38,549 nucleotides of DNA, taken from contig CAAEAE010000107.1 of assembly GCA_900753715.1 (NCBI GenBank), forward strand, positions 1 through 38,549, in the 5' to 3' direction. The translations under genes and the position numbers were made by a program. Source of the DNA: an uncultured Roseburia sp. (GTDB lineage: Bacteria > Bacillota_A > Clostridia > Lachnospirales > Lachnospiraceae). The notes beneath the pieces were generated by a model that was given only the letters and a program-made list of their open reading frames with translations, was not told the origin of the DNA and made no database searches. Shown here piece by piece: positions 8,665 through 18,538 of the stretch; the first letter of the stretch is position 1; the number at the start of each line of letters is the position of its first letter.

Positions 8665-9579
8665 TTAAGATTGCTTTAATTTCTGTTTTCTGCGCTCTTC
8701 CTTCTTTGCTGCCTTCTCCTGCTTCTTTCTCAACTTTGCAAGCGCCTTTTCCCGCAGTTCCACATCCTTTTGCGCCGCACGTTCCATATCCCTTAGATAA
8801 TTTTCTGCCCTGCGCCTGTCTTTTCGGTCCTGACGATACGGGTCGTATGCAAAATACGAAATTGAACCGATACAGAGGATGATTAATCCAGCCACCGTAA
8901 AAATCGGACAGAGAAGCTCATACTCTTTATAACCAAGCTCATAGCAGACAAAGATGACCATCATTGCCGGGAATAACAGCAGGTAAAGGACACGGATGAC
9001 GGTGTCAAACAATGCCACGCATTTCTTTCCATTGGTCAAAAGTGTTCCCTCAATCGCCGTAAAAAATGCCATAAACAGGCAGACCTCCGAGGCAAAGCCG
9101 TGCAGGATGCCGCATAAAACCACTAAGAGCACCGACAGGAAAAAGAGTGCAAATGCGGCTCCCTGGTAGTAAGCAGCCCGGTAACGCTCCATACCGTTTC
9201 GCTTGTCTTCGCTGATTCCATGCATCTTATAAACCTGCTCACGGATTTTCCGCTCGAACTCCTCGTTGTACTGTCTGCCTTCCTCGCTGTTTTTCATATT
9301 TGCTTCCACGGAAACAATCATATGATCTATGTATTCCTGCTCTTTGTGAATCCGTTTTGTACGGATTTCCTCAAGTTCACTCTGACGCTCCGCCTCGCGC
9401 TTTAATTCCAGCACCTTTTCCATCCGCGGATTTTTCACCTTAATTTCCGGTTCCTCCGGCATGGGCTGTTCTGTCGCTGTCGTGTCTATCGGTGTTGTAT
9501 CTGCCGGAATCTCGTCTACCGGGGCTGTTTTCTCTGCCTCGACAATCGTCTGCGGTTCCTTTTCCTCTTTTTTCTCCAT
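8665..9579 (-). CDS. Unknown four-helix membrane protein with charged ends
   Basis: I do not recognise a family. The 304-residue protein has an acidic, Pro/Thr-rich head (about 1-45), a charged, probably coiled-coil segment (about 50-130), four hydrophobic helices (about 140-160, 164-182, 194-213, 222-243), and a strongly basic Lys/Arg/Glu helical tail (about 248-304). Both ends are probably cytoplasmic. The ATG at 9579 is chosen because GGGGAG lies about 7 bases upstream; the in-frame ATG at 9609 lacks one. It sits between an 86-residue membrane protein and the C39-like peptidase on the same strand. The basic tail could contact nucleic acid or anionic lipid; this is a guess. Confidence 0.75.
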   Translation of the reverse strand: MEKKEEKEPQTIVEAEKTAPVDEIPADTTPIDTTATEQPMPEEPEIKVKNPRMEKVLELKREAERQSELEEIRTKRIHKEQEYIDHMIVSVEANMKNSEEGRQYNEEFERKIREQVYKMHGISEDKRNGMERYRAAYYQGAAFALFFLSVLLVVLCGILHGFASEVCLFMAFFTAIEGTLLTNGKKCVALFDTVIRVLYLLLFPAMMVIFVCYELGYKEYELLCPIFTVAGLIILCIGSISYFAYDPYRQDRKDRRRAENYLRDMERAAQKDVELREKALAKLRKKQEKAAKKEERRKQKLKQS

Positions 9580-9615
9580 GCGTCTCTCCCCTTTCGCGTG
9601 GGCACCCATCGTGCG

Positions 9616-9876
9616 TTAAAATATGATTGCAAGCTGTACAATAACACAGTCCGCCGCAAGAAGAGAGCAGACCCCATACAGCAGTTCTTTTTTCCCCTTT
9701 GTCAGGAAAAATCCCATTGTGGCAAATGTAAAGAAATCCACACCGGCAATGAGCGGCCAGAGATAAAATCCAAATGGCTTCTGAAGCAGTGCGGCAGCCA
9801 CCGCCGCAAACAAAAAGCCGCTTGTAATCCCAAGAATCACACCTGCCACACTTTTTCCCATGCGCTCCTTCTCCAC
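9616..9876 (-). CDS. Small membrane protein, unknown function (86 aa)
   Basis: Three or so hydrophobic segments (about 9-30, 36-58, 64-86) make up almost the whole protein, with AGVILGITSGFLFAAVAAAL and GVDFFTFATMGFFL recognisable as helices. I know no family. The start appears to be GTG 9876, because GGAGG lies 6 bases upstream. The in-frame ATG at 9861 has GGAG only 3 bases away, which is too close. It begins 14 bases after the threonine ammonia-lyase stop, so it is probably in the same transcript. Confidence 0.7.
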   Translation of the reverse strand: MEKERMGKSVAGVILGITSGFLFAAVAAALLQKPFGFYLWPLIAGVDFFTFATMGFFLTKGKKELLYGVCSLLAADCVIVQLAIIF

Positions 9877-9890
9877 GTCACGCCTCCAAT

Positions 9891-11102
9891 CTACAGGCTC
9901 GTTCTAACGACCTTTGGCTTGTAACCGTCCTCTTCTAATGCCCTGATAATCTGTTTCTTATGGTCTGTTCCAAAACTCTCTAATGTGATACGAAGCTCTA
10001 CTGCCGCATTGCGGTTCGTGTTGACAAACTGGTTATGCTCTAACTTGATGACATTCCCCTGTTCCTTTGCAATCGTGGCAGATACTTTGGAAAGCTCGCC
10101 CGGCTTATCCGGAAGGAGAACCGAAACCGTAAAGATACGGTCGCGGAGAATCAGTCCGTTCTGCACAACGGAAGACATCGTAATGACATCCATATTTCCA
10201 CCGCTTAAAATCGAAACGACACGTTTATCCGTCACATCCAGATGTTTCAACGCTGCAACGGTAAGAAGCCCTGAGTTTTCCACAACCATTTTATGATTTT
10301 CCACCATATCAAGGAAGGATGCCACAAGCTCATCATCTTCCACCGTGATAATATCGTCAAGATTTTTCTGGATATAGGGGAAAATCTTGCTTCCCGGTGT
10401 CTTTACCGCAGTTCCGTCCGCAATCGTGCTCACAGATGGGAGAGTCGTCACCTTTCCTGCTGCAAAGGATGCCTGCATACAGTTTGCGCCCGCCGGCTCT
10501 ACACCAATGACTTTAATCTTCGGATTTAAAAGTTTTGCCAGTGTCGAAACGCCGGTTGCAAGTCCGCCGCCGCCAATTGGCACCAGAATATATTCTACCA
10601 GTGGAAGCTCCTTAAAAATCTCCATCGCAATCGTTCCCTGTCCGGTTGCAACCGCTAAGTCATCAAATGGGTGAATAAAGGTATAGCCGTGCTCCTCTGC
10701 TAACTCATATGCCTTCTGACATGCCTCATCGTACACGTCTCCGTAGAGCACAACCTCTGCGCCGTAGCCCTTCGTGCGGTTTACCTTGATAAGCGGTGTT
10801 GTCGTCGGCATGACAATCGTTGCCTTGCATCCGTAGCACTTTGCCGCGTAGGCAACGCCCTGTGCATGATTTCCTGCGGACGCGGTAATCAGTCCTCTTT
10901 TCCGCTCTTCCTCGGACAATGTACTAATCTTATAGTACGCGCCACGAACCTTATAAGCTCCGGTAAACTGTAAATTTTCCGGCTTTAAATAAACCTTGTT
11001 TCCGGTCTGGTTGCTTAAGTATTCGCTGTAAATCAGCTTTGTTTCAAGTGTTACCTCTTTTACTTTTTCGCTCGCCTCTTCAAATTTTTCCAGTGTCAGC
11101 AT
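9891..11102 (-). CDS. ilvA: Threonine ammonia-lyase (catabolic/biosynthetic type with ACT tail)
   Basis: PLP enzyme converting threonine to 2-oxobutanoate and ammonia. The 403-residue protein shows the PLP lysine in FTGAYKVRGA (Lys51), SAGNHAQGVA, and the glycine phosphate loop GGGGLATG. A C-terminal ACT-like regulatory region follows (about 325-403, starting VSVLLPDKPGELSKV). Length and ACT tail fit the TdcB/IlvA short form, so the name tdcB would be equally fair. ATG 11102 is preceded by GAGGAG at 7 bases and lies 4 bases after the ftsY stop. The in-frame GTG at 11117 lies inside ftsY. The pairing with ftsY looks accidental, and no leucine- or isoleucine-type leader is visible. Confidence 0.94.
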   Translation of the reverse strand: MLTLEKFEEASEKVKEVTLETKLIYSEYLSNQTGNKVYLKPENLQFTGAYKVRGAYYKISTLSEEERKRGLITASAGNHAQGVAYAAKCYGCKATIVMPTTTPLIKVNRTKGYGAEVVLYGDVYDEACQKAYELAEEHGYTFIHPFDDLAVATGQGTIAMEIFKELPLVEYILVPIGGGGLATGVSTLAKLLNPKIKVIGVEPAGANCMQASFAAGKVTTLPSVSTIADGTAVKTPGSKIFPYIQKNLDDIITVEDDELVASFLDMVENHKMVVENSGLLTVAALKHLDVTDKRVVSILSGGNMDVITMSSVVQNGLILRDRIFTVSVLLPDKPGELSKVSATIAKEQGNVIKLEHNQFVNTNRNAAVELRITLESFGTDHKKQIIRALEEDGYKPKVVRTSL

Positions 11103-11106
11103 CTCT

Positions 11107-12045
11107 CTACTCCTCACTCTTTACATTAAACAACGCATTCACAAATTCATTGGCATCAAATTTCTGCAAATCATCAATGGATTCTCCGACGCCGATATAT
11201 TTTACCGGAATTCCAAGCTCGGAATGAATTGCCACTGCAATTCCACCCTTGGCGGTTCCGTCCATCTTCGTCAGAACGATTCCTGTGATTTCAGCCGCCT
11301 CGGAAAATTCCTTTGCCTGCTGTAAGGCATTCTGTCCGGTTGTCGCATCAAGTACTACAAGTGTCTCTCTGTAGGCATCCGGGTACTCTTTTTCTAAAAT
11401 CCGGTTAATTTTTTTTAACTCTTCCATCAGGTTTTTCTTATTGTGCAGACGGCCTGCCGTATCACAGAGCAGTATATCCGCCTTTCTTGCCTTTGCAGCC
11501 GCTACTGCATCGTAGACAACTGCCGCCGGGTCTGCGCCCTCCTGTCCACCAATCATTTCCACGCCTGCGCGGTTTGCCCACTCAAGAAGCTGGTTTCCGG
11601 CTGCCGCACGAAAAGTATCTGCTGCCGCAAGCACCACTTTTTTGCCCTGCGCTTTCATCTTCCCAGCCAGTTTTCCAATCGTTGTCGTCTTGCCGACACC
11701 ATTGACACCAATCACAAGCACGACGGATTTTTCATTCTCAAAGCGGTATGCCGTCTCTCCGACATCCATCTGCTCCTTGATGCTGTTAATCAAAAGTTCC
11801 TTGCACTCTGCCGGCTCTTTGATATGCTGTTCTTTTACTTTTTCCTTCAAATCATCGATAATTGCCTCGGTCGCTTTTACGCCAAGATCACCCATGATGA
11901 GGATTTCCTCGAGTTCCTCGTAAAAATCGTCATCAATTTTGGAAAATCCGTTAAAAAGAGCATCAATTCCGGATACAATATTATCCCTTGTCTTTGTCAG
12001 CCCGGAAACCAGACGGCTCCAGAACCCCTTCTTTTCCTCACTCAT
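11107..12045 (-). CDS. ftsY: Signal recognition particle receptor FtsY
   Basis: SRP receptor GTPase that docks ribosome-SRP complexes at the membrane. The 312-residue form has a short N-terminal region, an N domain helical bundle (about 20-100) and the G domain: P-loop GVNGVGKT (113-120), AADTFRAAA (141-149), DTAGR (195-199) and TKMD (259-262). The long acidic A domain of E. coli is absent, as is usual in Firmicutes. AGGAGA lies 6 bases before the ATG. It follows smc by 9 bases, the classic smc-ftsY order, but ffh does not follow; threonine ammonia-lyase does. Confidence 0.97.
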   Translation of the reverse strand: MSEEKKGFWSRLVSGLTKTRDNIVSGIDALFNGFSKIDDDFYEELEEILIMGDLGVKATEAIIDDLKEKVKEQHIKEPAECKELLINSIKEQMDVGETAYRFENEKSVVLVIGVNGVGKTTTIGKLAGKMKAQGKKVVLAAADTFRAAAGNQLLEWANRAGVEMIGGQEGADPAAVVYDAVAAAKARKADILLCDTAGRLHNKKNLMEELKKINRILEKEYPDAYRETLVVLDATTGQNALQQAKEFSEAAEITGIVLTKMDGTAKGGIAVAIHSELGIPVKYIGVGESIDDLQKFDANEFVNALFNVKSEE

Positions 12046-12054
12046 AGTTCTCTC

Positions 12055-15000
12055 CTACTTCTCTAAATCATTTTCAATCAGGTTTACAGAGACAAGTGTC
12101 GAAACACCCTTCTCCTGCATGGTAATTCCGTACAGGCGGTCTGCCGCCGCCATCGTGCCGCGTCTGTGCGTAATCACGATGAACTGTGTATTCTTCGTCA
12201 GTTTATGTAAATATTTTGCAAATCTGCTTACATTGGAATCATCAAGCGCCGCCTCAATCTCATCAAGCAGACAAAACGGTGACGGTTTTAAGTTCTGAAT
12301 TGCAAACAACAGTGCAATAGCGGTCAAAGACTTCTCTCCACCGGACATCTGCATCATATTCTGAAGCTTCTTTCCAGGCGGCTGTGCAATGATACGGATT
12401 CCGCACTCGAGAATATCCTCATCCTCAACAAGCTCAAGGCTTCCCTTTCCACCTCCGAAAAGTTCTTTAAACACCTTGTCAAACTCCTGCTGGATTTCCG
12501 CAAATTTCTCCAAAAACTGCTTGCGCATTCCGGTGTCAAGCTCCTCGATGATTCCTACAAGTGTTTTCTCTGCTTCCACTAAATCGTCATGCTGGGTCTT
12601 TAAGAAGGTGTAACGCTCGGAAACCTCCTTGTAGTCCTCAATCGCATTGACATTGACATCACCAAGCTTCCGGATTTCATCCTTGAGTGCTGTGATTAAT
12701 TTCTTTAACGCTGCAAGGTCCTCGTAAGAAGTATCCCGCAGTTCCATTGCCGCATGAAGCGTCAGTTCGTATTCTTCCCACATATAATTGTTCTGATACT
12801 CCTGCGCCTCTTCTAACTTTTCACGCTGGCTGTTTAAGCGGAAAATTTCCTTGTCCAGATTGCTGATTTGATTTGCAACTTCCTCCCGCTTCTCAAAAAA
12901 GCCCTTGTGCGCCGCTGACATCTCTTCTTTTTTTGCAATGTGTGTCTTTAATTCTTCTTCGAGACCGGAATAGGTATCGTCCGATGCAAGGATGGTCTTT
13001 TGAATCTCTTCAATGTCATGACGCTTCTTTTCGGCGTCTGTCTTTGCCTCCTCTGCCTCCGCAAATACCTGCTCACGCTCCTTCTCGTAACGGGTGATTT
13101 CTCCGTCGATACGCTCCATATTCATGCGGACAAATTCTGCCTTCTGCTTAATGGATGCTTCCTCCATCTGAATCCCAGACACGATTTTCGATGCCGCATC
13201 TTCCTTCCCGGACTGCTCGTCAAGCGTTTTCTGGAACGTTTCGCTTTCCTGTCCAATCTGTGTTTCCCGCTCTTTCGTGTCAGCGATTTCTTTTGCTATC
13301 TGCTCTTTCTGCTCTGAAAGTTCTAAGAGTTCCTGTTCAATTTCCCGGCTCTCGTTCTGCAATCCTGCATAAACGCTCTCGCTTTCATTGCGCTGTTCGG
13401 TTGCACGCTCCACATTCAGTTTTGCTGTATTCTGCAAAATATACTGTTCCTGGAGTTTGCGCTTTTCTTCTTCCAGATCATCGGAAAGCAGATCACGTGC
13501 CGTCTTAATATCCTCTAACCGGTCTTTGTGCTCTTTCACCTGTTTTTTCAACTCAGAAACCGACCGCTCAAGCTCCTCGATTTCACGGTTTCTTGCGAGG
13601 AGATTACTGCTGTTCTTAAACGCACCACCTGTCATGGAACCGCCCGGACTTAAATACTCGCCCTCAAGCGTTACAATGTGCAGGGAATAATGATACTTTT
13701 TGGCAAGTGCAATTGCATCGTCAATTTTCTCCGTCACAATGACTCTTCCAAGCAGATATGCCGTAACGCCCTCATACCTTGCCTCTGTCTTTACCAAAGT
13801 GTTTGCAAGTCCGATCACACCCTTTTCTTTCAGTGCATCCGGATTCTTGAAGTTTCCTTTTCCATTTACACTTGTAAGTGGTAAAAAGGTTGCTCGACCA
13901 AAACGGTTCTGCTTTAAGAACGCAATCATTTCCTTTGCCGTCTCTTCATCCTCGGTGACAATATTCTGGATATTGCCGCCAAGTGCTGTCTCGATTGCCG
14001 TCTCATACTTTTTGTCTACCTGAATCAGGTCAGACACAACACCTAAAAGTCCCGGATGCTTTGCCTTCTGCTCCATCACACGGCGGATACTGTTGCCATA
14101 GCCATCGTAGCGCTCCGCAATATTCTTAAGAGATTCCAATCGGGATTCATCTTTGTGAAACTGTGCTAAATCTTCCTCAAGTTTCTGGCTGGTCTCCGCG
14201 GATTTGCGCTTCCATTCGCGCAGACTCTCCTCCATCTCTGCCGCTTTCGCTTTTCCCTCTTCAATGGCTGCGTTGACTGTAGCAAGCTCTTCCTCGTAGT
14301 CTTTTAATACCGTCTCTAAATCCGCTTCCTCGGATTTCCTTGCAAGCAGGCGCTTTGTGAGCTGTGCTTTGCGGATATTAATCTGTTCTGCCATCGTGTC
14401 ACAACGCTGCTGTCTCGCCTTAATGGAGGCATTCTGACTGAGAAGCTCCATTAATTCATTCTTGCCCTTATCAATGCCTTCTCTGCATCGTGCCAGCTCT
14501 TTTTGAATGGCAGAAAGTTCTTCCTCTGCCGCAAGCTTTCTGGTATCTATCTCGGCAAGCTGTCCGTCAAGTGTTTCCTTCTCTGCCTGATAAGTAGCAC
14601 GGGAACGGATGCGTTCTTCTTTCTCCCGGTCGATGGCACCAATACGGCTTTGCATATGTTCATCGGTCAGCTCCGCAGAATGAATCTGCTCCTTTAAGAC
14701 GGAAATCTGGTTTTCGAGTCTCCCTTTCATAACGGTAGAATTGCTGATATTTTCACGGATTTCGGTGATTTTTTCCTCCATCACCTCAATATCCTGCTCT
14801 AACTTCTCATATTCTGTCTTAATATTATCGTAGGATTCGCTGGCATCCTTTAACTGTCCGTCCGCAATGCCATACTTCTCCTGCACTTCTTTTAACTGTC
14901 CCTCAATGCGTTCTACTTCCAGTAAAAACATATTGACATCGTAGGTCTTTAATTCTTCTTTTTTCTTTAAATAAATGCGTGCCTTCTCCGCCTGTTTTTC

Positions 15001-15615
15001 AAGCGGTCCCACCTGACGCTCTAGTTCCGCTAAAATATCGTTGACACGCACCAGATTTTCGCGCTCGTTTTCTAACTTCTTCTGTGCGGTTGCTTTTCGC
15101 TTTTTATATTTGACAATTCCGGCAGCCTCGTCAAAAAGCTCTCTGCGCTCCTCCGGCTTACCGTTAAGAATCCGCTCAATCTGACCCTGTCCGATGATGG
15201 AGTAGCCTTCTTTTCCGATACCGGTATCATAAAAAAGCTCTGTCACGTCCTTTAATCGGCAGGGATTTCCGTTAATCAGGTACTCGCTCTCGCCGGAGCG
15301 GTAAACCCTTCTCGAAACAGTCACTTCCTCGAAATCAATCGCTAACTTATGGTCAGAATTATCCATCGTAATGGCAACGTAGGCATAGCTTAACGGCTTA
15401 CGATTCTCCGTACCTGCAAAGATGACATCCTGCATACTGGCGCCACGAAGCTGCTTGGCACTCTGTTCTCCAAGCACCCAGCGCACCGCATCCGATACGT
15501 TGCTCTTTCCGCTTCCGTTCGGTCCAACGATTCCTGTAATTCCATTGTGAAAATCAAATACTATCTTATTCGCAAAGGACTTAAATCCCTGAACTTCAAT
15601 ACTTTTCAGGTACAT
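12055..15615 (-). CDS. smc: Chromosome partition protein SMC
   Basis: Structural maintenance of chromosomes ATPase that forms the condensin core with ScpA and ScpB. The 1186 residues run from the N-terminal head with Walker A GPNGSGKS (31-38), through long coiled coils (about 165-500 and 680-1020). A hinge (about 515-660, around [20 protein letters not shown]) separates them. The C-terminal head has the signature [16 protein letters not shown] and Walker [15 protein letters not shown]. Full length for the family. The family N-terminus is [14 protein letters not shown], so ATG 15615 is used; TTG 15621 is in frame with GGAG closer by. It begins 18 bases after the rnc stop. scpA and scpB are not in the window. 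Confidence 0.98.
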   Translation of the reverse strand: MYLKSIEVQGFKSFANKIVFDFHNGITGIVGPNGSGKSNVSDAVRWVLGEQSAKQLRGASMQDVIFAGTENRKPLSYAYVAITMDNSDHKLAIDFEEVTVSRRVYRSGESEYLINGNPCRLKDVTELFYDTGIGKEGYSIIGQGQIERILNGKPEERRELFDEAAGIVKYKKRKATAQKKLENERENLVRVNDILAELERQVGPLEKQAEKARIYLKKKEELKTYDVNMFLLEVERIEGQLKEVQEKYGIADGQLKDASESYDNIKTEYEKLEQDIEVMEEKITEIRENISNSTVMKGRLENQISVLKEQIHSAELTDEHMQSRIGAIDREKEERIRSRATYQAEKETLDGQLAEIDTRKLAAEEELSAIQKELARCREGIDKGKNELMELLSQNASIKARQQRCDTMAEQINIRKAQLTKRLLARKSEEADLETVLKDYEEELATVNAAIEEGKAKAAEMEESLREWKRKSAETSQKLEEDLAQFHKDESRLESLKNIAERYDGYGNSIRRVMEQKAKHPGLLGVVSDLIQVDKKYETAIETALGGNIQNIVTEDEETAKEMIAFLKQNRFGRATFLPLTSVNGKGNFKNPDALKEKGVIGLANTLVKTEARYEGVTAYLLGRVIVTEKIDDAIALAKKYHYSLHIVTLEGEYLSPGGSMTGGAFKNSSNLLARNREIEELERSVSELKKQVKEHKDRLEDIKTARDLLSDDLEEEKRKLQEQYILQNTAKLNVERATEQRNESESVYAGLQNESREIEQELLELSEQKEQIAKEIADTKERETQIGQESETFQKTLDEQSGKEDAASKIVSGIQMEEASIKQKAEFVRMNMERIDGEITRYEKEREQVFAEAEEAKTDAEKKRHDIEEIQKTILASDDTYSGLEEELKTHIAKKEEMSAAHKGFFEKREEVANQISNLDKEIFRLNSQREKLEEAQEYQNNYMWEEYELTLHAAMELRDTSYEDLAALKKLITALKDEIRKLGDVNVNAIEDYKEVSERYTFLKTQHDDLVEAEKTLVGIIEELDTGMRKQFLEKFAEIQQEFDKVFKELFGGGKGSLELVEDEDILECGIRIIAQPPGKKLQNMMQMSGGEKSLTAIALLFAIQNLKPSPFCLLDEIEAALDDSNVSRFAKYLHKLTKNTQFIVITHRRGTMAAADRLYGITMQEKGVSTLVSVNLIENDLEK

Positions 15616-15633
15616 ACACAATCTGCTCCATTT

Positions 15634-16320
15634 CTATAATTTCGGTTCTAACAGAAGCAGTGCATGATAAGCCGCCTCCTGTTCTGCTGCCTTCTTTGTA
15701 TGTCCGCTTCCCTGTCCGACCACACGTTCTCCGATTCTTGCCTCCACGGAAAAATTCTTGTCATGGTCCGGTCCGCTTTCCTCGAGCAGTACATAATTTA
15801 ACTTTTCCTCGTAATTTCCCTGTACAACTTCCTGTAAAATGGTTTTGCTGTCATAAAACAGCTTCTTATGCTCAATGTCCGTCAGAATATATTTCAGGAT
15901 AAACTGCTTTGCCTGCTCGATTCCTCCATCCAGATAAATGGCACCAATCACTGCCTCCAAGGCATCCGAAAGAATGGACTTGCGGTTTCTTCCACCGGTT
16001 CTGTCCTCCCCTTTTCCAAGCAACAGATAGTCGCCTAAGTTTATCTCCTTGGTGCAAAGTGCTAACGTCGGCTCACACACGATACTCGCACGTAACTTCG
16101 TCAAATCTCCCTCCGGAAGATTCGGATAATTCCGGTAGAGGAAATCGCTTGATACCACCTCAAGCACCGCATCCCCTAAAAATTCCAGCCGCTCATTGTC
16201 GGAATGTTTCTTCATGTGTTTTTCATTTGCATAGGAACTGTGCGTAAGCGCCTGTCTGAGCAGTCCCTCGTTTGTAAATGTGTAACCAATCTTTTGTTCT
16301 AATTCCTGATATTTTGCCAT
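15634..16320 (-). CDS. rnc: Ribonuclease III
   Basis: Double-strand-specific endoribonuclease for rRNA maturation and mRNA processing. The 228-residue protein has the catalytic domain (1-150, signature NERLEFLGDAVLE beginning at residue 42, acidic residues conserved) and a C-terminal double-stranded-RNA-binding domain (about 155-225, KTILQEVVQ through KKAAEQEAA). ATG 16320 is chosen because GGAGAT lies about 6 bases upstream; ATG 16332 lacks a site. The leader between acpP and this gene contains both the acpP terminator and a long imperfect helix (16359-16427) that could be an RNase III target. See the separate entry. Confidence 0.97.
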   Translation of the reverse strand: MAKYQELEQKIGYTFTNEGLLRQALTHSSYANEKHMKKHSDNERLEFLGDAVLEVVSSDFLYRNYPNLPEGDLTKLRASIVCEPTLALCTKEINLGDYLLLGKGEDRTGGRNRKSILSDALEAVIGAIYLDGGIEQAKQFILKYILTDIEHKKLFYDSKTILQEVVQGNYEEKLNYVLLEESGPDHDKNFSVEARIGERVVGQGSGHTKKAAEQEAAYHALLLLEPKL

Positions 16321-16358
16321 AACAATCTCCATTCTTCTTCGCAAAGTGCGCATCCGGC

Positions 16359-16427
16359 AGGGCTTTTTTACTCTGTAGAAACCGTTTTTTCTTAAGGCAA
16401 GTCTTTCCTATAGAGGAAAAAAGCCCT
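16359..16427 (-). promoter_or_regulatory. Long imperfect RNA helix in the rnc leader
   Basis: On the transcribed (reverse) strand the bases 16417-16427 pair perfectly with 16359-16369 (11 bp). After one mismatch, 16412-16415 pair with 16371-16374 (4 bp). After another, 16405-16410 pair with 16376-16381 (6 bp with one G-U). The result is 21 pairs with two single mismatches and a 23-base loop, ending 38 bases before the rnc ATG. The outer strand is the 3' arm plus U tract of the acpP terminator, so the two folds exclude one another. Geometry is seen; function as an RNase III site is inference. Confidence 0.55.
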
Positions 16428-16445
16428 TGTAGAAACAAGGGCTTT
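16413..16445 (-). terminator. Intrinsic terminator after acpP
   Basis: On the reverse strand an 11-bp perfect stem (16435-16445 with 16420-16430) closes a 4-base loop and is followed by a run of T (TTTTTT, partly in the stem). It begins 7 bases after the acpP stop codon. It separates the abundantly needed plsX-acpP message from rnc-smc-ftsY, which would then rely on read-through or a weak internal promoter. Confidence 0.85.
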
Positions 16446-16452
16446 GCGTTTT

Positions 16453-16686
16453 CTATGCATTTAAAGCATTCTTGATTTCTTCCACTGCGTCCGCCACTGT
16501 TGTGATATGCTCCGCATCTTCGTTTGCGATCTCAATGTCGAATTCTTCTTCAATTCCCATGATGATCTGGAAGATATCAAGTGAATCAGCACCAAGATCA
16601 TCTACGAATGTAGTGTCCATAGTAATCTCTGCCTCATCAACATTCAGTACTTCCGCAATAATCTTTTTTAACTTTTCAAATTCCAT
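16453..16686 (-). CDS. acpP: Acyl carrier protein
   Basis: Small acidic carrier of growing fatty-acyl chains. The 77 residues contain the phosphopantetheine attachment motif GADSLD, with Ser35 as the modified residue, followed by the helix [16 protein letters not shown] that partner enzymes recognise. GGAGG lies about 8 bases before the ATG. The gene starts 2 bases after the plsX stop and is followed by an intrinsic terminator. Confidence 0.97.
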   Translation of the reverse strand: MEFEKLKKIIAEVLNVDEAEITMDTTFVDDLGADSLDIFQIIMGIEEEFDIEIANEDAEHITTVADAVEEIKNALNA

Positions 16687-16688
16687 CT

Positions 16689-17714
16689 CTAATTTCCTCC
16701 ATCCTGTTCCGGCGAACTAATAATATTTTTCTTAATTTTTCCGTTAATGTCTTCTTCTTTAAATGTCACACACTGATAAATGGAGTGCGTAATCTCCTTT
16801 GCCTTGGCGCTTCCGTGGGTCTTTACCACAAGTCCGTTTAATCCAAGCAATGGTGCTCCTCCGTACTGTGACGCATCAAACGTCTTTAACGTAGTCTTTA
16901 ATGCCGGCAGTGCCAGTGCTGCACCAATCTTACTCTTTAAGGTACTCATCATACCTTTTTTGATGGCGCCTACTAATGTTGCACTCAATCCCTCATATAA
17001 TTTCAGGATTACGTTTCCAACAAATGCCTCACAGACAATGACATCCGCCTCTCCCTTCGGTATTTCACGCGCCTCAATGCTGCCCACAAAATTAATATCC
17101 GTGCACGCTTTTAACATCGGGAACGTTTCTTTGACAAGTGCATTTCCCTTTTCTTCCTCTGCACCGATATTGACGATGGCAACGCGCGGCTTCTTGATTC
17201 CCACTACGTGTTCCATATAGATGGAACCCATTTTGGCAAACTGTACCAGATGGGACGGTCTTGCATCGACATTGGCACCACAGTCAATTAAAAGGGATAC
17301 CCCCTTCTCTGTCGGAATTAACGGTGCTAACGGTGGTCTCTCAATTCCTTTGATTCTGCCCACAATCACCTGTCCGCCTACCAAGATAGCGCCAGAGCTG
17401 CCTGCGGACACAAAAGCGTCTGCTTCTTTCTGTTTTACCATGTTCATTCCAAGTACGATAGATGACTGCTTCTTCTTACGAATTGCCTCAACCGGAGGCT
17501 CTGCGGTCTCTATCACTTCTTCCGCATGAACAACTTCAATCTGCTCTTCGGGATAAGTATACTTGGAAAGCTCTGCTCTTACCACATCTTCCTGCCCGAT
17601 TAAAAGGACCTTGATGTCACTTCTTCCATTTACTGCGTCTACTGCGCCTTTTACCGGTTCCGCAGGGGCATTATCGCCTCCCATGGCATCCAAAACAACT
17701 GTTGTCTGTTGCAT
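16689..17714 (-). CDS. plsX: Phosphate acyltransferase PlsX
   Basis: Converts acyl-ACP to acyl-phosphate, the acyl donor for PlsY in phosphatidic acid synthesis; peripheral membrane enzyme. The 341-residue protein begins [17 protein letters not shown], the hallmark PlsX N-terminus, and contains [10 protein letters not shown] and [22 protein letters not shown] 17714 with GGAGAAG about 7 bases upstream is the start; the longer in-frame reading from 17795 runs across a promoter. It is co-transcribed with acpP. No sequence resembling the known FapR operator (TTAGTACC type) was found upstream. Confidence 0.97.
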   Translation of the reverse strand: MQQTTVVLDAMGGDNAPAEPVKGAVDAVNGRSDIKVLLIGQEDVVRAELSKYTYPEEQIEVVHAEEVIETAEPPVEAIRKKKQSSIVLGMNMVKQKEADAFVSAGSSGAILVGGQVIVGRIKGIERPPLAPLIPTEKGVSLLIDCGANVDARPSHLVQFAKMGSIYMEHVVGIKKPRVAIVNIGAEEEKGNALVKETFPMLKACTDINFVGSIEAREIPKGEADVIVCEAFVGNVILKLYEGLSATLVGAIKKGMMSTLKSKIGAALALPALKTTLKTFDASQYGGAPLLGLNGLVVKTHGSAKAKEITHSIYQCVTFKEEDINGKIKKNIISSPEQDGGN

Positions 17715-17766
17715 ATCGCTTCTCCATTCTTCTACGTTCCAGGACTTTCCTGCACGTCTATAACAA

Positions 17767-17795
17767 AATATACTATAAGTCCTTTCATAAATCAA
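17767..17795 (-). promoter_or_regulatory. plsX-acpP promoter
   Basis: On the reverse strand TTGATT (17790-17795) and TATATT (17767-17772) are 17 bp apart. The -35 box overlaps the stop codon of the preceding DUF624 gene. A 7-bp inverted repeat, AGGACTT (17741-17747) with AAGTCCT (17777-17783), brackets the -10 and the start region and might be a regulator site; its arms are 29 bp apart, so this is weak. Confidence 0.7.
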
Positions 17796-18442
17796 TAAGA
17801 ATCTGCATTCCGTTCCTCTTCCGCTGCAATATCTTCTTCGGTCATATATTTGCGGAAGATATTCTCCATCAGTAAGTTAATAACAAACATATAGCCTGCC
17901 GGAAGAATCATAACCGCATACGGTGCCAGGTAGGTTAAAAGGACTGTCGCCAACAGGATTACAAACATCACAATCGTTTTTGGCATATTTGCAACCGATA
18001 TGTAAAGTGCATTCTTAAAAATCGCCTTTGTTGTATTTTCAAAGCGGGCAATATACGGAAACAGGTAGTTTGCCCACATGACAAATAACGCAATGAGCAC
18101 GATAAATACCACGTAGAGCCGTCCGATTCCCTGTCCTGCCAGCGCATACTGATACATGATGTAGCAGTCCCATGCCAGGAATAATGTAATCGCCAACGTT
18201 ATCAGCCAGACGATTGTAGACTGCTTAAAATTCGAGCGGAATGCATGCCAGTACTCCCGCCAGACATAGCTTCTTCCGTGACGGATTACTTTATTGACCG
18301 CATAATATAATGCCGTTGTCGCTGCTCCCGCTGTCACAACCGGAATACAGCAAAGCAGCCATAAAACACTTAAGCCCACGCAGTCCACCAGTTTTCCAAT
18401 TGCCTGAAAAAATTTATTATCTAAGTTAAAAATCTCTCCCAT
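17792..18442 (-). CDS. DUF624/YesL family membrane protein
   Basis: A 216-residue protein with about five membrane helices, resembling the YesL/DUF624 family. FFQAIGKLVDCVGLSVLWLL, then the CCIPVVTAGAATTALYYAV segment, is a typical YesL start. The function of the family is unknown; members often lie near carbohydrate transport genes. ATG 18442 is used because AAAGGA lies 6 bases upstream. Here it sits between rpmF and plsX, which are usually adjacent. A strong hairpin separates it from rpmF, and the next promoter overlaps its stop codon. Its own promoter was not identified, so it may depend on read-through. Confidence 0.82.
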   Translation of the reverse strand: MGEIFNLDNKFFQAIGKLVDCVGLSVLWLLCCIPVVTAGAATTALYYAVNKVIRHGRSYVWREYWHAFRSNFKQSTIVWLITLAITLFLAWDCYIMYQYALAGQGIGRLYVVFIVLIALFVMWANYLFPYIARFENTTKAIFKNALYISVANMPKTIVMFVILLATVLLTYLAPYAVMILPAGYMFVINLLMENIFRKYMTEEDIAAEEERNADSY

Positions 18443-18468
18443 GTAATTCCTTTCTCTTTTTGATAGCA

Positions 18469-18500
18469 AAATGGGAGTGTTTTTTCAAACACTCCCATTT
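18469..18500 (-). terminator. Hairpin between rpmF and the DUF624 gene, probable terminator
   Basis: A perfect 14-bp inverted repeat (18469-18482 with 18487-18500) closes a 4-base loop, 38 bases after the rpmF stop on the reverse strand. Only three T follow the stem in the transcribed direction, so termination may be partial. That would explain how the DUF624 gene is expressed. Confidence 0.65.
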
Positions 18501-18538
18501 CATAAATAAATAGTCCCTGTCTCACAGGAGTCCCATTC

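Noticed and set aside
11443..12066. 207-residue rightward open frame
   Set aside because: Antisense to ftsY, whose GTPase motifs are intact; the Cys/His-rich, low-information composition is typical of a shadow frame.
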